Made by a program: the position numbers and the translations under genes. 64,000 nucleotides of DNA from Hyparrhenia diplandra (Eukaryota > Streptophyta > Magnoliopsida > Poales > Poaceae): the NCBI GenBank assembly GCA_015847255.1, contig JADLZK010009026.1:310001-374000 (forward strand), given 5' to 3'. Positions 10,018-21,434 of this stretch are shown here, in pieces. The notes beneath the pieces are model-generated. The model made no database searches and was not told where the DNA came from. It saw only the letters and a program-made list of their open reading frames with translations. Numbering within the stretch: position 1 is the first letter of the stretch; each line of letters opens with the position of its first letter.

Positions 10018-13000
10018 CTACGAGGACTTAGAAACTAAGCGCAAGGGGCTTGGCCCCGAGCTCCTACTTTTACACGAAGGAGGATCCTCGTCCATCGCCC
10101 CTTGACGAAGTGCCCGGCCTCGGCTCGGGGCTGCTCGGCTCCCTCCGTGATGAGTCCGGGACTCCCACCTCTCTCGCGGCAAGCTTATAGAGCTCGGCGG
10201 ACAACTCCACGAGTCGAGCTCGGCGGCGGTGATCTTACGCTCGGTTTTGGCGTCGTCGATACCGGCGCCCATCCCGCCTTCACCGCCTCGGCGTCCATTT
10301 TCGGATAGTGGCCCGAAGATACTTGCCCGGCGGCCTTGTGGACCACCCGGTGGCGTCCTCTCGCCACCTTATACGGCACTGAGATTCGCTCCGCCCGGGT
10401 CCGCCATCTCCTCAACGCCGAGGGGCGTCGCACACATCCTCGGCCCGCGGTGGCGAGATCCTCGGCGCCAGCCGGGCTTCGCCGCCTCCTCGTGGCATTA
10501 GAGGCACAAGCCCGAAGGCGCTCAAGCTCCTCCTTCGTCTCGTCTGAGCTCGGCGGTGCGCTGCTTCAAGTCCGTCTCCTTCCCCTTCAGCGGAGCTGTA
10601 TGCTCGGGTGGCCTCGGCGGAGGCAAGATTCGCTCCGTGTCGCGGCGTCCTGGCCGCCTTCAGGGACTTCTCCTTCTCCCTGCAAGACAAGAAAGGCGGT
10701 TCAATAACGGAAGTCACCGCGACTCGATACACAGGGCGAGGATCGGACGCCCGCTTACTCCACGACTCACTATAGAGCTCTGCTCGTTGTGCGAAATTCT
10801 GGTTCTCCTCGTTGAGCGGTCCCTCTCGCGATCGTCGCGTGGCGGCGGCACCACATTTCGGCGACCTCGCGATCATCTGGCTGAGGCCCGCCCGGCGAGG
10901 ACAATCAGCCCCAAATACTGGAGAAAAGCGAAAGCGCCAAGCAAGGGGCGGTGACACTCACCCATAAGCTCGGCCTCGCTGACGGAGGAGGCACTTTCGG
11001 CAGTCTCCGTCTTCTCCTTATGAAGGGCCTCCGCCCTCTGTTCGGCCGCACCGAGCGCGAGCTCCTTGTCCTCGGCGGCGGTGGAGGGTGTCGAGCTCCT
11101 CTGCATTTTCTTGCGGCTTTGCTGCGTGCGGGCGAGCTCAAGCCGCTCCTCTTGCCGAGCCGCCTCTGGCGGCGGCCGGCTCCTTCTTGTGCCGCCCGAA
11201 AGGCCCGGCCTTCCGCGTCCCGGACGAGTCAACGGCGTCCTCCGTGCAGCGCGCAAGAAATTGATGCTGAAGCTGCGCCGCGCCGAGCTCTTCACTCATG
11301 TCCTTGTACAGCTCAATGAGCTTCCCAGCGAAAGCCCCGGCCCTCGGTGGCGCTGTGTCGGCTGGTTGTGTTCCCGGATGGAATCACACTTGCACCTTTG
11401 AAAGAGCACAAGCACATGAGCAGCAGGGAAGCACAAGAAAAAAAGGAAACGTCGAGGCCATGGCGATCTCGAACTGCACAAGTCGGAACGGCACGCCCGG
11501 GTCCTCGGTGGGCGCGGGCCGCGGCGGCGTCATCGGTCGGGGGGGAGAGCGATGTCATTTCCCCCAGCCGGGGCAGCTCGCCGACCGGCGCCGCCTGAGA
11601 TCCCGCCCGGGGACCCCGCGGCGTCTTCGGGGCCAGGCCCGATGGGCCCTCACCTTCGGCTGCGCCAGCCCCGGGTCGCCTCCGCCGTCTCTTCGCGTCG
11701 GAGATGTCAATGCGAGGGATTTCGGCGTGAGCCTCCTCGGTCGTGCATGAGCCACCGACTCCGCCCTGGTCTTCTCCGGCAGCCCGCCTGGGCGGAACAT
11801 CCTCGGACCTCGCCGTCTCCTCTCCGCCGCCACCGGGATCTCGGGCGGCCCTCGCGAGGCCGTCGGCTGGAGTCTCACGATCAAGTCCGGGGCCACCCGG
11901 CGCTTGACTCGCGCCCGCGATCGTTGCCGGCGCGGGGCGGGAGGAGAGGGGCTCGACATCGGCGTGAGCGGTCGACGGCAGCCCTGTGAGCGGGAACAGC
12001 GCCATCATCGGGACCCGTGGTCGTGCCCACCGTTGCCGCCCGTCGTCGCGCCCGTCGCCATGGGCCGGTGTCCCCACCGCCCGAGCTCGTCGCGGCAGCC
12101 CCAGCTCGCCGACCCTACACTTTCGAACTTCGCGGAGGCTGAGCTCGTCGTTACGGGCATCGAAGAGCTCTCCATCGCCCGGGCCCGAACTCGCGTCGGC
12201 CGAGGTCTCCCCTCACTCGTCAGGGCGCCGTCGGGTACTGCGGGGCCGCCACATAAGCGCCAATGACAACTAAGACCCACGCGCCCGAGCGCCGTGCACG
12301 ACCGTAAAGGGGAAGAGAACTCACAGCGTCGATATGCGCCTCTTCGGCGGTGGCTCGGGCACCCGGACCCGGGTTGACTTCGCCCGAGGAACCCGCCCTC
12401 GATGCGGCGCGGGCACCGGCGCCGCTGAGCTGGCGCCGACTCCTCCTCCATTAGCGGCGTCGCCTTCGGCATCAAGCTCGAGGCGATGAGGTCCCGATCT
12501 CACCGGCTCACGGGCCTCGCGGGCGACGGAGGAGGGACCTGCTGCTCGGCGCCTTCGCCTTCCTCCTCCCCGGCGCTTTGCCGCCGCTCGGCAACCTTTT
12601 TCTCGGGGGCTCGGTCGGCCTCTCTCGGCGTCGCCCTCTCGGGAGGAGGGCCTTGAACCAAATGACTTCCTTCGCCAGCCTGCAAAAACACAAGCTCATC
12701 CTCGGAACTCAAAGCGATAAGTGGGCAACCTCGAACAAACAAGAAGTGCGAGCTCTTACCGGGCGCGGCGTATCGCGTCGGGGAGAACTTGGGGGCTCGG
12801 GGGCCCTCGCACCCCGTCTGCGTCGGCCGGTTATCCACCATTCCACCTGTTCGGCGGTCTGCGCGGGACGCGTTCGCGTCCCCGCGGCGGCGCGAGCTCG
12901 GCTCCATCTCGGGGCGAAGGCGTCGTCGTTGGAGCGGCACCAGCGCCTTCGCGAGCCAGGCCTCGATGATATGGTTCACTGTCGGACCGCCGTCGCGGCG

Positions 13001-13663
13001 CTGAGCGCCGTCTTCAACGCCCACGGCCTCCTGCCCGGGGGCGTGATCGTGCGGACCCTCACGCCTGGCTGCTTGCGGTGTCGAGCGTCTTCCCGGTGTA
13101 CTTCGGCGAGAGGATGGTGGGTCGTTCTTAAGGTAGAACCACTCCTCCCTCCACCGGGGTTTGCCGTCGGGAAGTCGCCCTTGGGAAAGAACTTCGCGGA
13201 CCTTCCCACCGCGCAAGCTGGATCGTGGACGAGGCAATCGGGCCGCACCTCCAGGACCTCCGTCGCCGCCCTTCAAGCCCTGGATCTTGGCATAGACGAA
13301 GTGCCGGAAGAGCTCCCAGTTGGGGGGAATCCCCAACCATCCCTCGCACAGCATCGTGAACGCCGAAAACAGCAGGATGCCGTTCGGCGTCAGGTGCTGG
13401 AGCTCGACGCCCCAGTACCTGGCGGGCTCGGGAAGAAATCGTCGGCGGGGCGCGAGGCAGGGCGCTCGTGGAAGGCCACGAAGCGACACCACGTACCCGC
13501 CGGCGGATCGGGAACTTCGTGCGACGGCGGCGGGAGGATCCACTCGCCGGCCTCCGTCGCGCCGGGCGGGGAGCCCGGCGACGAGGCCGCGAGCTCCATT
13601 TCTTTGCTTGGTCGCCGTCGAGCGATGCCATGTCCCCATCTTGCGCTCACGGAGGCGGATCAC
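10018..13663 (-). pseudogene. Antisense ORF of copy B with 'gypsy type transposon' (Transposase_28) domain
   Basis: Read on the minus strand from about 13640. The N-terminal part has EWILPPPSHEVPDPPAGTW in one frame, then WGVELQHLTPNGILLFSAF and EGWLGIPPNWELFRHFVYAK in another (about 13430-13270), the hallmark block of the Transposase_28 family of grass gypsy elements. A proline/arginine-rich middle is followed by a charged probable coiled coil (RLELARTQQSRKKMQ, EDKELALGAAEQRAEALHKE, about 11200-11000). The function of this protein family is not established. It runs opposite to pol and has its own TATA box at 13807-13818. Many frameshifts and probable introns prevent one reading frame. The long + strand frame over 12578-13693 is its shadow. 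Confidence 0.7.
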
Positions 13664-13806
13664 TCGGGCGGAACAGGGGAGACGGAGAAGTAGATCTGAG
13701 CAAAGAAGTATGTCCTCTCTCTCTCTTTCTATCTCTTTTTCTCTCTCCGCTCTTTGGCTTTCTGTAGAAGGAAGGGGAAGAAAGGTGAATCCGCCCCGAT
13801 CTCCGC

Positions 13807-13818
13807 CTATTTATAAGG
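13807..13818 (-). promoter_or_regulatory. Antisense TATA box upstream of the Transposase_28-type ORF
   Basis: CCTTATAAATAG on the minus strand, about 145-170 bp ahead of the likely translation starts near 13640-13663. The same arrangement occurs in element C (53405-53413) and again in copy B at 15905-15913. Confidence 0.5.
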
Positions 13819-13989
13819 CCGGGTGCGACGGATGCGCCGAGAAGGAACCGTCGGGGTGGGGCCCCACGCCGCGTCGCGTCCGCGCAGCGGCTATCGCCAC
13901 AACAACCCACGGTCGCCATCGGCGGAAGTCCCGGCGGCGGCATTAATGGGATAACTCCCGACCAGCGGGGAAAAATTCCAACGGTAAAA

Positions 13990-14940
13990 ATCCCAGCGGC
14001 TATTTTTACAGCGGGGCGGCTCCCGAGAGCTCGACACACCGGCTGAAAATCTTCGAGCTCGACGATAGAGCTTGATACACGAGCTCGCCGTCCTGGGGTT
14101 CTAAGGCCGGCCCGGCACAAGGGCTCGGCGGTCGCCCGAAACACCACGAGTGAGGGACGCTAAGGCAAGCGAGACCGACGGCTCTTGCCCCGAGAACTCG
14201 AGCGAACTCGGGGCTTTCGCCTAAAGCGTGTTCGGGTTGCCAAAACAAAAAGGCGACTTCAGGTTATCCTCCACGAGCGAGGAGGACACGAGTCCACGGG
14301 CTCTTCGAGCGAGCCGGAAACCGTAAAAGTCGCGCCTTTGGAATATGAGGTCGGTCCGCCGGTGACCACATCGAACGAGCTCGAGCTTGACCTCCCGGAC
14401 CACCGCTATCAACTCACCGAGCACTCGGTTTCGGCCAACGAGGTAAAACCAAGTCCGAGCTCACCCCCCTTTTACGGCCTCGTGCTATAAACGGGAAAGC
14501 GAACACACGATAGCCTATAGAAGCCTCCACGCGGACCTCTCGTCCCCGCGGAGCCTCGGGGACTACACCCGCAGGTTCGCTCGAGCACACTGCGGGGATC
14601 ACCCGGGCATCACCGAGGCGAAACCCAAGCAAAGGGAGAGACGGGGGGGCTACTGCATACAGGTCGACGGCGAAGACGTCGAACTAAGCCAGGCCCCTCC
14701 TTGCCGAGGGTGTTACGGACTCAGGAACACTATCGACAAGATTGTCCCACGCTTCCCGTCACAACCTCGGGCCCGAACGCCTCGCCCAACGAGCTCGAGA
14801 CCTCGCGACTAATTACGGTCGAGACCTCGGCCATACAGGACAAAATTGGTACCTAACCCTTACGCTTTCATTGTTCATAAAAGCATACATACATATAGGC
14901 ACGAGTGCATGAACCCAGTAAGGAAACTACAAAAACGAAA
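13990..14940. other. GC-rich stretch of copy B without recognised genes
   Basis: Non-coding element sequence with scattered GAGCTCG motifs. No domain is recognisable in any frame; the open frames of about 100 codons here are composition artefacts. Confidence 0.4.
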
Positions 14941-14956
14941 GGGTACAGAAGAGGTC

Positions 14957-15180
14957 CTATCTACAACAGCTTCCACGGCGACGACGTCCTACGGCCTCAC
15001 CGAGCTCGCAAAGCCTGCGGTCGAGAAGCGTCTTGCGGTCCTTGTCGAGCTCGAGCTTGGTGACGATGACCTTGGAGGGGCGGATGCCCACGTTGGCGGT
15101 GGAGCCGTTCACCTTCTCGCCCTTGGGGTCCTTGTCAAGCTTGAGCTTGGTGGCGAAGACCTCGCCCGGGACCGGAAGCC
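14957..15180 (-). pseudogene. Captured fragment of ribosomal protein L26 (uL24) gene
   Basis: The minus-strand frame reads EKVNGSTANVGIRPSKVIVT then KLELDKDRKTLLDR at about 15112-15011. This matches the C-terminal half of plant 60S ribosomal protein L26, whose family has the EKVNG(S/T)xxNVGIxPSKV block followed by TKLKLDKDRKxLLDRK. The sequence just before it (ATKLKLDKDPKG) looks like a second, shifted piece of the same region. A 1-bp shift after LLDR would give an L26-like acidic tail (EDVVAVEA). The fragment sits inside the retrotransposon, antisense to it, and lacks the N-terminal half and any ribosomal gene context, so it is a captured copy. GC-rich third positions fit a grass gene. Confidence 0.72.
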
Positions 15181-15643
15181 GCCGCCGCCTGCGGACTCGG
15201 CGGGCTACTCTTTGCCCGCCGGGGCCTCGGCGTCGATGTTGGCCACCACCGCCTCGCGGTGACCTCGAACTCCTCGGCGTCGGCACCAAGGCTCGCCACC
15301 GAGTCTCCATCCGCAAAACCACGGATCCCGCCCGGTCGGCGCCGGTCGCCGACGACGCCATCGCCCGAGCCGTCACCGCGCGACGGGCGCGCGGCGGCAA
15401 CTACGGGAGCCGCTCCGTAAGCGATCCGCCTCTTCCGGGTAGCTGCGGCGAAATTACGGGAGGATCGGCGGCGGACATCAACTCAAAAAACCAAACGGGG
15501 AAGGGAGAGGCGCTCACTGCGGCGAGCCGGTCGGCATTCTCGCGAATGCGTCGCATCGCGAGCTCTGCTCCAAGGTGTCGATGAGCGCCGCCCTCACATC
15601 TCCACGACCGCGGCGCAGCCCGGTCCGAGGCGGAGCTCGGCGA

Positions 15644-15820
15644 TCACCGCCCCGGGGGCGGAGGCGGAGGCGGCGCCGGCGGGGCGAAAGGCATGGCCCC
15701 GGGCGGGAGGCTGGGATCGGCCCGCCGACGCATGTTGCGCCGAGAAGACGAATCCCCCTCCTGCTGGCGTCGGCGTCCTCCTCCCGGGCCTCCCGCGTCT
15801 GAAGACCCTTGACCCTCCAT
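15644..15820 (-). CDS. Small proline/arginine-rich antisense ORF of copy B
   Basis: A 58-codon frame starting MEGQGSSDAGGPGGG, then an arginine/glutamine-rich part (RRRQQEGDSSSRRNMRRR), then a proline run before the stop at 15644-15646. The ATG at 15820 is about 85 bp downstream of a good antisense TATA box (15905-15913). Just before the stop a 1-bp indel would open a further frame (VIAELRLGPGCAAVVEM), so the annotated protein may be a truncated N-terminus of a longer antisense protein reaching toward the L26-like segment. No known domain is visible and the function is unknown. Confidence 0.4.
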   Translation of the reverse strand: MEGQGSSDAGGPGGGRRRQQEGDSSSRRNMRRRADPSLPPGAMPFAPPAPPPPPPPGR

Positions 15821-15904
15821 CCGCCGAGCGAAGGTGGCTCCGAGGGGGAGGAGAAGAGTGCGGGGGGAAGAAGACGAATGCCACCTCCACGACCCGAGCC
15901 ATTG

Positions 15905-15913
15905 TATTTATAG
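15905..15913 (-). promoter_or_regulatory. Second antisense TATA box of copy B
   Basis: CTATAAATA on the minus strand in the context CCCGGCTATAAATACAATGG, suited to transcription starting near 15875 toward the small ORF at 15820 and the L26-like segment. Confidence 0.45.
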
Positions 15914-16483
15914 CCGGGCCGCGACGGTTCACCTCCCCCACGCGGGGAGGCGCCCGGCGCGCTTCCCCACGATCTCCACCCACGATGCACGATTCGCGAG
16001 GAACCGTCGCCAATGACGGCGACTCGTAACTGCGACCAATCGCGGGGGCACGCGGGCGCCCCGCATTAACCACCGATAAAACAAAACGGCAGACGGCGTT
16101 TCGGTTCCCAAGGAGCCGTCACAAGGCCGCCGCAACGACCACGAAGCCGGCTCATTGGAAAATCCACTAAGGGAGAGCGGGCTCACCCGATGGCTCGGGG
16201 ACTCGACAGCGCGGGTGCCGAGCACCCATACCTCGAGGTCGATCTGACGGCCGATCAGGCGAAGAAAGGCGAGCTCGGGGATCGACAGCCTCCGAAGACA
16301 ACAGGTCGAAGGGCTCACCACAACACTAAGAAAGCCTCCGCGAGAGCTCACAGCTCTCCCGGAGCCTCGGGGGCTACACCCGCGGGTGCGCTCGCGCGCA
16401 CCCACGACCAGAACATGACTCTCAACCCCTGCTCCAAGTGGCGCCAAACGGGAGCATTTGAGAGAGACCTCCTCTCTCTCCCA

Positions 16484-16499
16484 AACGCTCGGGGGCTAC
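16484..16499 (+). promoter_or_regulatory. Polypurine-tract position of copy B
   Basis: CGCTCGGGGGCTAC directly before the 3' LTR. It is G-rich rather than purely purine; the copy A version at 522-535 reads CGCTCGGGGGCTCT. It is placed where plus-strand DNA synthesis is primed. Confidence 0.45.
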
Positions 16500-17877
16500 T
16501 GTGGGGGATCAATATTTTGGATGACCCCAATCCGTCAATCAAGACCCTCTGACATCATGTCTCAGATGATTCTAACCAAGGACCTCTCCTCCACCCATGG
16601 TCGCCTACAGCGAGAGCAGGTTACACGGCGCACGAGCTCTTTCACAGCGAGACCTCTTTCCGCCTCGCTCGAGGTCTCCGTCGTCGACCTTTTCGAATGC
16701 GTACTCGAGCTCTCGGGCGAGACCTCTTTCCGCTTCGCTCGAGGTCCCTGCCGACGGCCCCTTCAAGTTTGTGCGCTAGAGCTCTCGGGCGCGACCTCTC
16801 TCCGATTCGCTCGAGCTCGAGCTCGAGCGAGGCCGCTCAACAAACGCCCGTCTACGAGCTCGTCCCCTGGCGTCACGCGGAAGACGCAGAAATACGGGGA
16901 GTTGGCCAACCACTCCCTGGCAGGCACGGTGGCCATGCGGAGGCACAGTGGCGGAAAGACGGCCCGTCTGTCGCCCGCCCATGCCCTGATGACTCCAACA
17001 GTGCGTCCACGAGACGGCGCGGTACGGCGGCGTGCGCATACCTCATCCATGGCATGGGCACCCCACGCCGGCGGGACCGATTCAACCCACGATTGGGGTC
17101 GATGTGACCCCTTACGCCACCTGGACGAGATTGCGGCGTGCGGCGACGACCAATTTTTGGCATCCAAGGCCGTCAAGAGCTCAGAGAGGCCCGGCCAACC
17201 AAAGAGCTCGATCCGAGAGCTCGATCGTCGTATCCTGTCAACTCAAGCAACTCCGCCATCATGACCGGGAGACGCACACTACCCGTGACGCCATCGTCGG
17301 CAACATGGGCGCCCCATACCGAAGGGACGACTTCCAACTACGGTCAGGGCGAGACGACGCATGACCACCGCCCATGCCCGACCGCCATGTACGGCGACGA
17401 CCAGTTCTCGGCATCCAAGGCCGCGAGAGCTCGAGGTAGCTATTGGCCAACCCGCGAGCTCGCTCGAAGAGCTCTTCGCTGACAAGACACAAGTATCATA
17501 TTGTTCCATCTACCCCGCCCCAACTCGGAGAGCTCACATGTTCTATCCCCCTTGCTACTATAAAAGGAGGGGTAGGGTCTTCAGTTGGGGCAAGCAAGCA
17601 AAAGAAGAAGAACAAGGCACCCGGTTCTTCTCAAATCCGCTTCCTCACTCTCATATTGGCACTTGCCTCAATCATAGAGACACGGGAGCCCGCTCCCTCT
17701 CTCGCTCCGCTTATCGCACACCGCACGAGCATTTGAGCTCGGATAGTGAACACACTGGACTAGGGAGCCCGACTTTGCCCCGAACCAGTATAAATTCTGT
17801 GTCATTGTCTCCAGAGCTAGGCCATTCGGAGTCCGCACTAGCCACCATTACTGTGACGGTGGTATTAGACCACGACA
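16500..17877 (+). repeat. LTR 3 (3' LTR of copy B)
   Basis: 1378 bp, TGTGGGGGATCAAT to ...CCACGACA, with TATAAAA at 17559-17565. The DNA after it (CTTGGCAAACG) belongs to a different, minus-strand element, so this is the true right border of copy B. Confidence 0.9.
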
Positions 17878-17889
17878 CTTGGCAAACGA

Positions 17890-20237
17890 AAAGACTAACT
17901 TTAACACCAATCCATTCGGCCACACCTTTACAATAATCTTTCATGCCAGAATTAAATGTAGAACAAACGTCGGCATGAGCAATATTCTTCAGTCTTAGTC
18001 CCGAATCGTAAAACCCAAAGTAATTGCAAAACTTATATTTCATTCGGGACCAAGTATGAATTGAATTTAAAATAAGTAAAGCAATCCCCATATATGTATA
18101 ATTCACATTAAGCATTGGGAAAAGCTTTAACTTTAACAACACATTATCATCGGCCTTCCAATTGAAGACAACATGTAGGCCGATGTAATTTTGTACCTTA
18201 GTGACGAAAGATGTAGCAACCAAGGTTTTGCTCTTAATGATCTCATCGTTAACAATACCTTTGGAAAGAGTTTGTGTGCTCTCTCTAACGTCACTAATTT
18301 CCTCCACAAACTCTTCTTGTGTCTCGACGCCCACCATAGTAGTGGCGAAACTTTCTGAAGCACCTGTGGAAAAATCTACAACAACAAGAATCGGCTTAGC
18401 CGACTCGGAAGTCGTCAATGCCGATTCATGCTCAATGGCAGCAACCTTAGCCAATTCGGCTGCCTCTGGGGTCGGCTTAGCCATCTCAAGTAAGGTAGTT
18501 GGCTCTTTCTTATCGAAGCACGATTGGCTATGGCTCAATCGGCTACGAGATAAGTATTGCTGCCCATTGTGAGTTTCATTAGCACACACCCTCTTTTGGT
18601 GAAGATTTTGACACATTAGTATGCGAGGAACGAATACTTCACCTTTATGTGTGTGCTGCACCTTTTTCTTATGAATAGCTTGACCGATTTGAGCAATCGG
18701 TCTTGCTGATTTTTTCTGCCCACTAGTTCTAAAAATTGATTCCAGCAATCCTTTTTGGACAATGACACTAGTGGTTGACCTCTGCTTATGAATGGCACTT
18801 TGGGCTTGCCCCCCGAGCCTAGAAGACTTGATGGTGATCTTGAGGCTTTCCTGATTGTTACTAGATCTTTCCAGCACCACCTCACGATCTGAATTTTGCC
18901 TTTTCTTCTTAGGCTCTCTAGGCTCGCCGATTATGATATTTTTCCAATAGTGGAATCGGCTTGCCCGGTCGAATTAAGATGGCCGGATTATTTTTCTCTA
19001 GAATTTCAGCCATCGAAGGTGTCTTCTTGCAAGTTGGTCGGATATGTTTTTGCACCATAGAACCCGCCCTCTCTAGCACTTTTCGATTCTTTTCTCTCAT
19101 GGCAATCTCAACCGCGCGAAGTGCCTTCCTGCACATTATAGAAAACGAATCTTCTAAATTGGTTGTATCGGCTTTGAGTGCCGAAGAGACCAATTTGGTT
19201 TGATTATGAGAGGCAATCGGTTTATCCGACTGACAAGTCGGTTTGACCGATTCAATGTGGGTGTCGAGGAGTAGTATGCTTCTGATTTTGCTCACAATTT
19301 TACGTAGTGAGGTATGCCTTTTGATAATCAATTAGCCATCCCTGCCTCAACCATTGTCCTAATTTTGATTGGCCTTTTTTCGTGTTTCTTCCGAAGAATT
19401 CATAGAACAATTTCTCTAGAATAGACCATGACCAAACAGAATTTTCGGGTAAAGATGTAAACCATGCAAAGGCGATACCAGTGAGAGATAACGGAAAATT
19501 CCGTATTTTCATGTAGTCTTCTTTACTGGCAGAACCCAATTGTGAGAGATATGCATCAATATGCTCTATGGCAGTCCTACCACTTTCTCCATTAAACATA
19601 TGAAATTTAGGTATCGCCAACCACTAGGATATTCCAAGTAATCATAATACAACATATAAGGTCGGTGATATGCGGGCATTCTCCATTTAGAAGATCCGGT
19701 GGATTTACGGCATGACCCGACTGTTGATTGGCATAATTTGCTTTAAGAAAGTCAAATACAGCTGAATGATAATCAACATCTTCCCCTGTATCTTGTTGGA
19801 TTTTCATTAATTCGGCTAGAATTAATTGAAGCCGAATACGAGAATAATCACTATCATAAGGCGCTGATTTTTATTGATTCGGCTATGGTTATTACGCGTA
19901 GCCGAATCATTAGTATCAATACCGCATAAGATGTTGATTTTGGAGAGCAATTTATTTTGTCATAAATCGGCATGTCACGTTGTGAACTTATAGCCGATGA
20001 ACGCATATGTGACATGTTGCTAGAAGAATTAAAACTCAATAAATTCTTAGCATACATCGGCTCTTTGTTAACGTAAATCGCCGATGGAACATATCTATCA
20101 TCATTATAACTAGCAACACTATCATGGGAATTTATATCACTTGCAAAATAATTACTAGAATTATCATATGAATTTGCAAGTTTTACCTTAGACGTGGAGT
20201 AATGATAGTGAGATGTGGTGTCTTGATACGCCTCCAT
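17890..20237 (-). pseudogene. gag: gag region of the minus-strand retrotransposon
   Basis: The probable start is the minus-strand ATG at 20237 (MEAYQDTTSHYHYSTSKVK). The Retrotrans_gag core lies at 19620-19330: MAIPKFHMFNGESG, DAYLSQLGSASKEDYMKI, FPLSLTGIAFAWFTSLPENS and WSILEKLFYEFFGR, the typical capsid-like spacing. A long lysine-rich extension follows, with a 350-codon open stretch ending near 17890. Few breaks: one or two frameshifts around 19810-19900 and 19290. No zinc knuckle or protease is visible before the truncation. This could be a non-autonomous family with an enlarged gag. Confidence 0.7.
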
Positions 20238-20407
20238 GTATTCTTGTAATCTTTGGAGCCGCGAGAAAACACAACACAACACGCCTGAATTTCCTTCACT
20301 CGTGCGTGATGAACACCAAGCGACAAATTGATAAATCAATGAAGAATTAGGGCTAGGGTAAAGATATATTCGGCTGCAAAATAGAGCCGAAACAATTCTT
20401 CGTTCCC

Positions 20408-20424
20408 CCGAGTCGCCAAAAAGT
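20408..20424 (-). promoter_or_regulatory. Primer-binding site of the minus-strand element
   Basis: On the minus strand TTGGCGACTCGGGGG follows the LTR within a few bases, in the position and with the TGGCGAC start of gypsy-type PBS sequences of grasses. Confidence 0.6.
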
Positions 20425-20425
20425 G

Positions 20426-21434
20426 TGTTGACGATAAAATCGGTAACACACCAAAAAATAAGAGCTAGATCGCTCTACGTAGGGCAAGCCGAAAATCGGG
20501 GGATCGGCAAGCGCCTAGAGATATCCACACTGGACCTTGTGCCTCCAACGATGAGCGCGATCACGCAAGACACGTCGTCGGAGGAGCCTCGCGGGAGCGC
20601 GGCGACGCAAGACACGCCGGCGAAGTCTCTTGAAACCCGAAAACCCCACACGCCGGGGACGGACCCGTGAGGGCGTGCAGCAGCTATGGGCTGCCCTAGC
20701 CGGCCTGACCGCTCTAGGGCGTTGTTGTCGTCGATCTTCCGTTCATGGCATCGGGCGGCGAAGAAGGAGGGAGGATGACCTACAAGCAAGACGGTAGTAG
20801 ATGTGTTTTTGTCGATTGGATGTAGATGAGATCAAATCGGCCATGAACCCCTTCATTATATAGGGGAGGGTGGTCTTATCCTTTTAGGAAGGCGTCCTAG
20901 GGCGTTTCCAATCACCAAAAATCGCACCAAACAAGTTTGGAAACAAACCGATTTGGATACGATTCGGATCAGCCCGAAATCGGGCTGACCGGACGCCGCT
21001 TCTGATAGCACCGGACGCTCCGGTGGTCGAGTCCGTGCACACATTCCGTAAGCCCCCGCAGATCGATTCGCTGCGCAAAACTCACCGGACCCGGCACCGG
21101 ACGCAGGACCGGACGCATGGGTGCTTCCGGTGGTCGAGTCCGTGCAGGCCTGAACGCCGCCGATCGGCCGGACGCACGGGGGTCACCGGACGCTCCGGTC
21201 ACCGCGTCTGGCGAGAGGTCTGCGGCGCGACCTCACCGGACGCCGCTGACCGGACGCTGGACCGGACGCACCAGTGAGTCCGGTCGGTGAGTCCCGATCG
21301 TGTTCAAAAGCCGTTTTCGATCCTCCCCGAGAATTTGGCTAAGTCCGGAAATTTGCGGTGACTTGGACCTCCAAAATATGGCTAAATCCGGAATTTTGCG
21401 GTGGTTTAGCCTATGCCATTTTTGGGTGTCAACA
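20426..21434 (-). repeat. LTR of the minus-strand element (1009 bp)
   Basis: Bounded by the inverted terminal pair TGTTGAC...GTCAACA. A TATA box on the minus strand (CTATATAAT, 20855-20863) is placed to start transcription leftward toward gag. The upstream half (about 20985-21280) repeats a CCGGACGC / CTCCGGTGGTCGAGTCCG unit several times. Confidence 0.8.
20985..21280. repeat. Internal CCGGACGC-type repeats in LTR
   Basis: At least eight CCGGACG motifs and two near-identical copies of CGGTGGTCGAGTCCGTGCA within 300 bp, on the U3 side of the LTR; possibly enhancer-like tandem elements of the retrotransposon promoter. Confidence 0.6.

Larger units (their letters stand above)
1909..17877 (+). 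mobile_element. Full-length Ty3/gypsy LTR retrotransposon, copy B
   Basis: A 15,969-bp element bounded by LTRs 1909-3279 and 16500-17877, with PBS at 3283-3301 and a G-rich tract before the 3' LTR. Domain order is gag, protease, RT, RNase H, integrase, which defines Ty3/gypsy. About 7 kb lies between the end of pol (9543) and the 3' LTR and holds antisense ORFs with a Transposase_28-type ('putative gypsy type transposon') domain; with the large size this points to the Tat/Retand-like group of grasses (inference). All frames are interrupted, mostly by frameshifts. No target-site duplication can be scored, because the left side is another LTR. Confidence 0.9.
17878..21434 (-). mobile_element. 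Truncated minus-strand LTR retrotransposon remnant
   Basis: It contains one LTR (20426-21434), a PBS beside it, and a gag reading leftward, and is cut at 17878 by the end of copy B. The missing half either lies to the left of the window, if copies A and B inserted into it, or was lost. Base composition is much more AT-rich than the neighbouring element. No pol is present in this part. Confidence 0.8.

Noticed and set aside
12578..13693. 371-codon + frame
   Set aside because: Lies exactly opposite the Transposase_28-type antisense ORF, whose motifs are on the minus strand.
17711..17890. Extension of the 389-codon minus frame into LTR 3
   Set aside because: The frame happens to stay open across the insertion border at 17877/17878; residues encoded by the LTR are not part of the gag.
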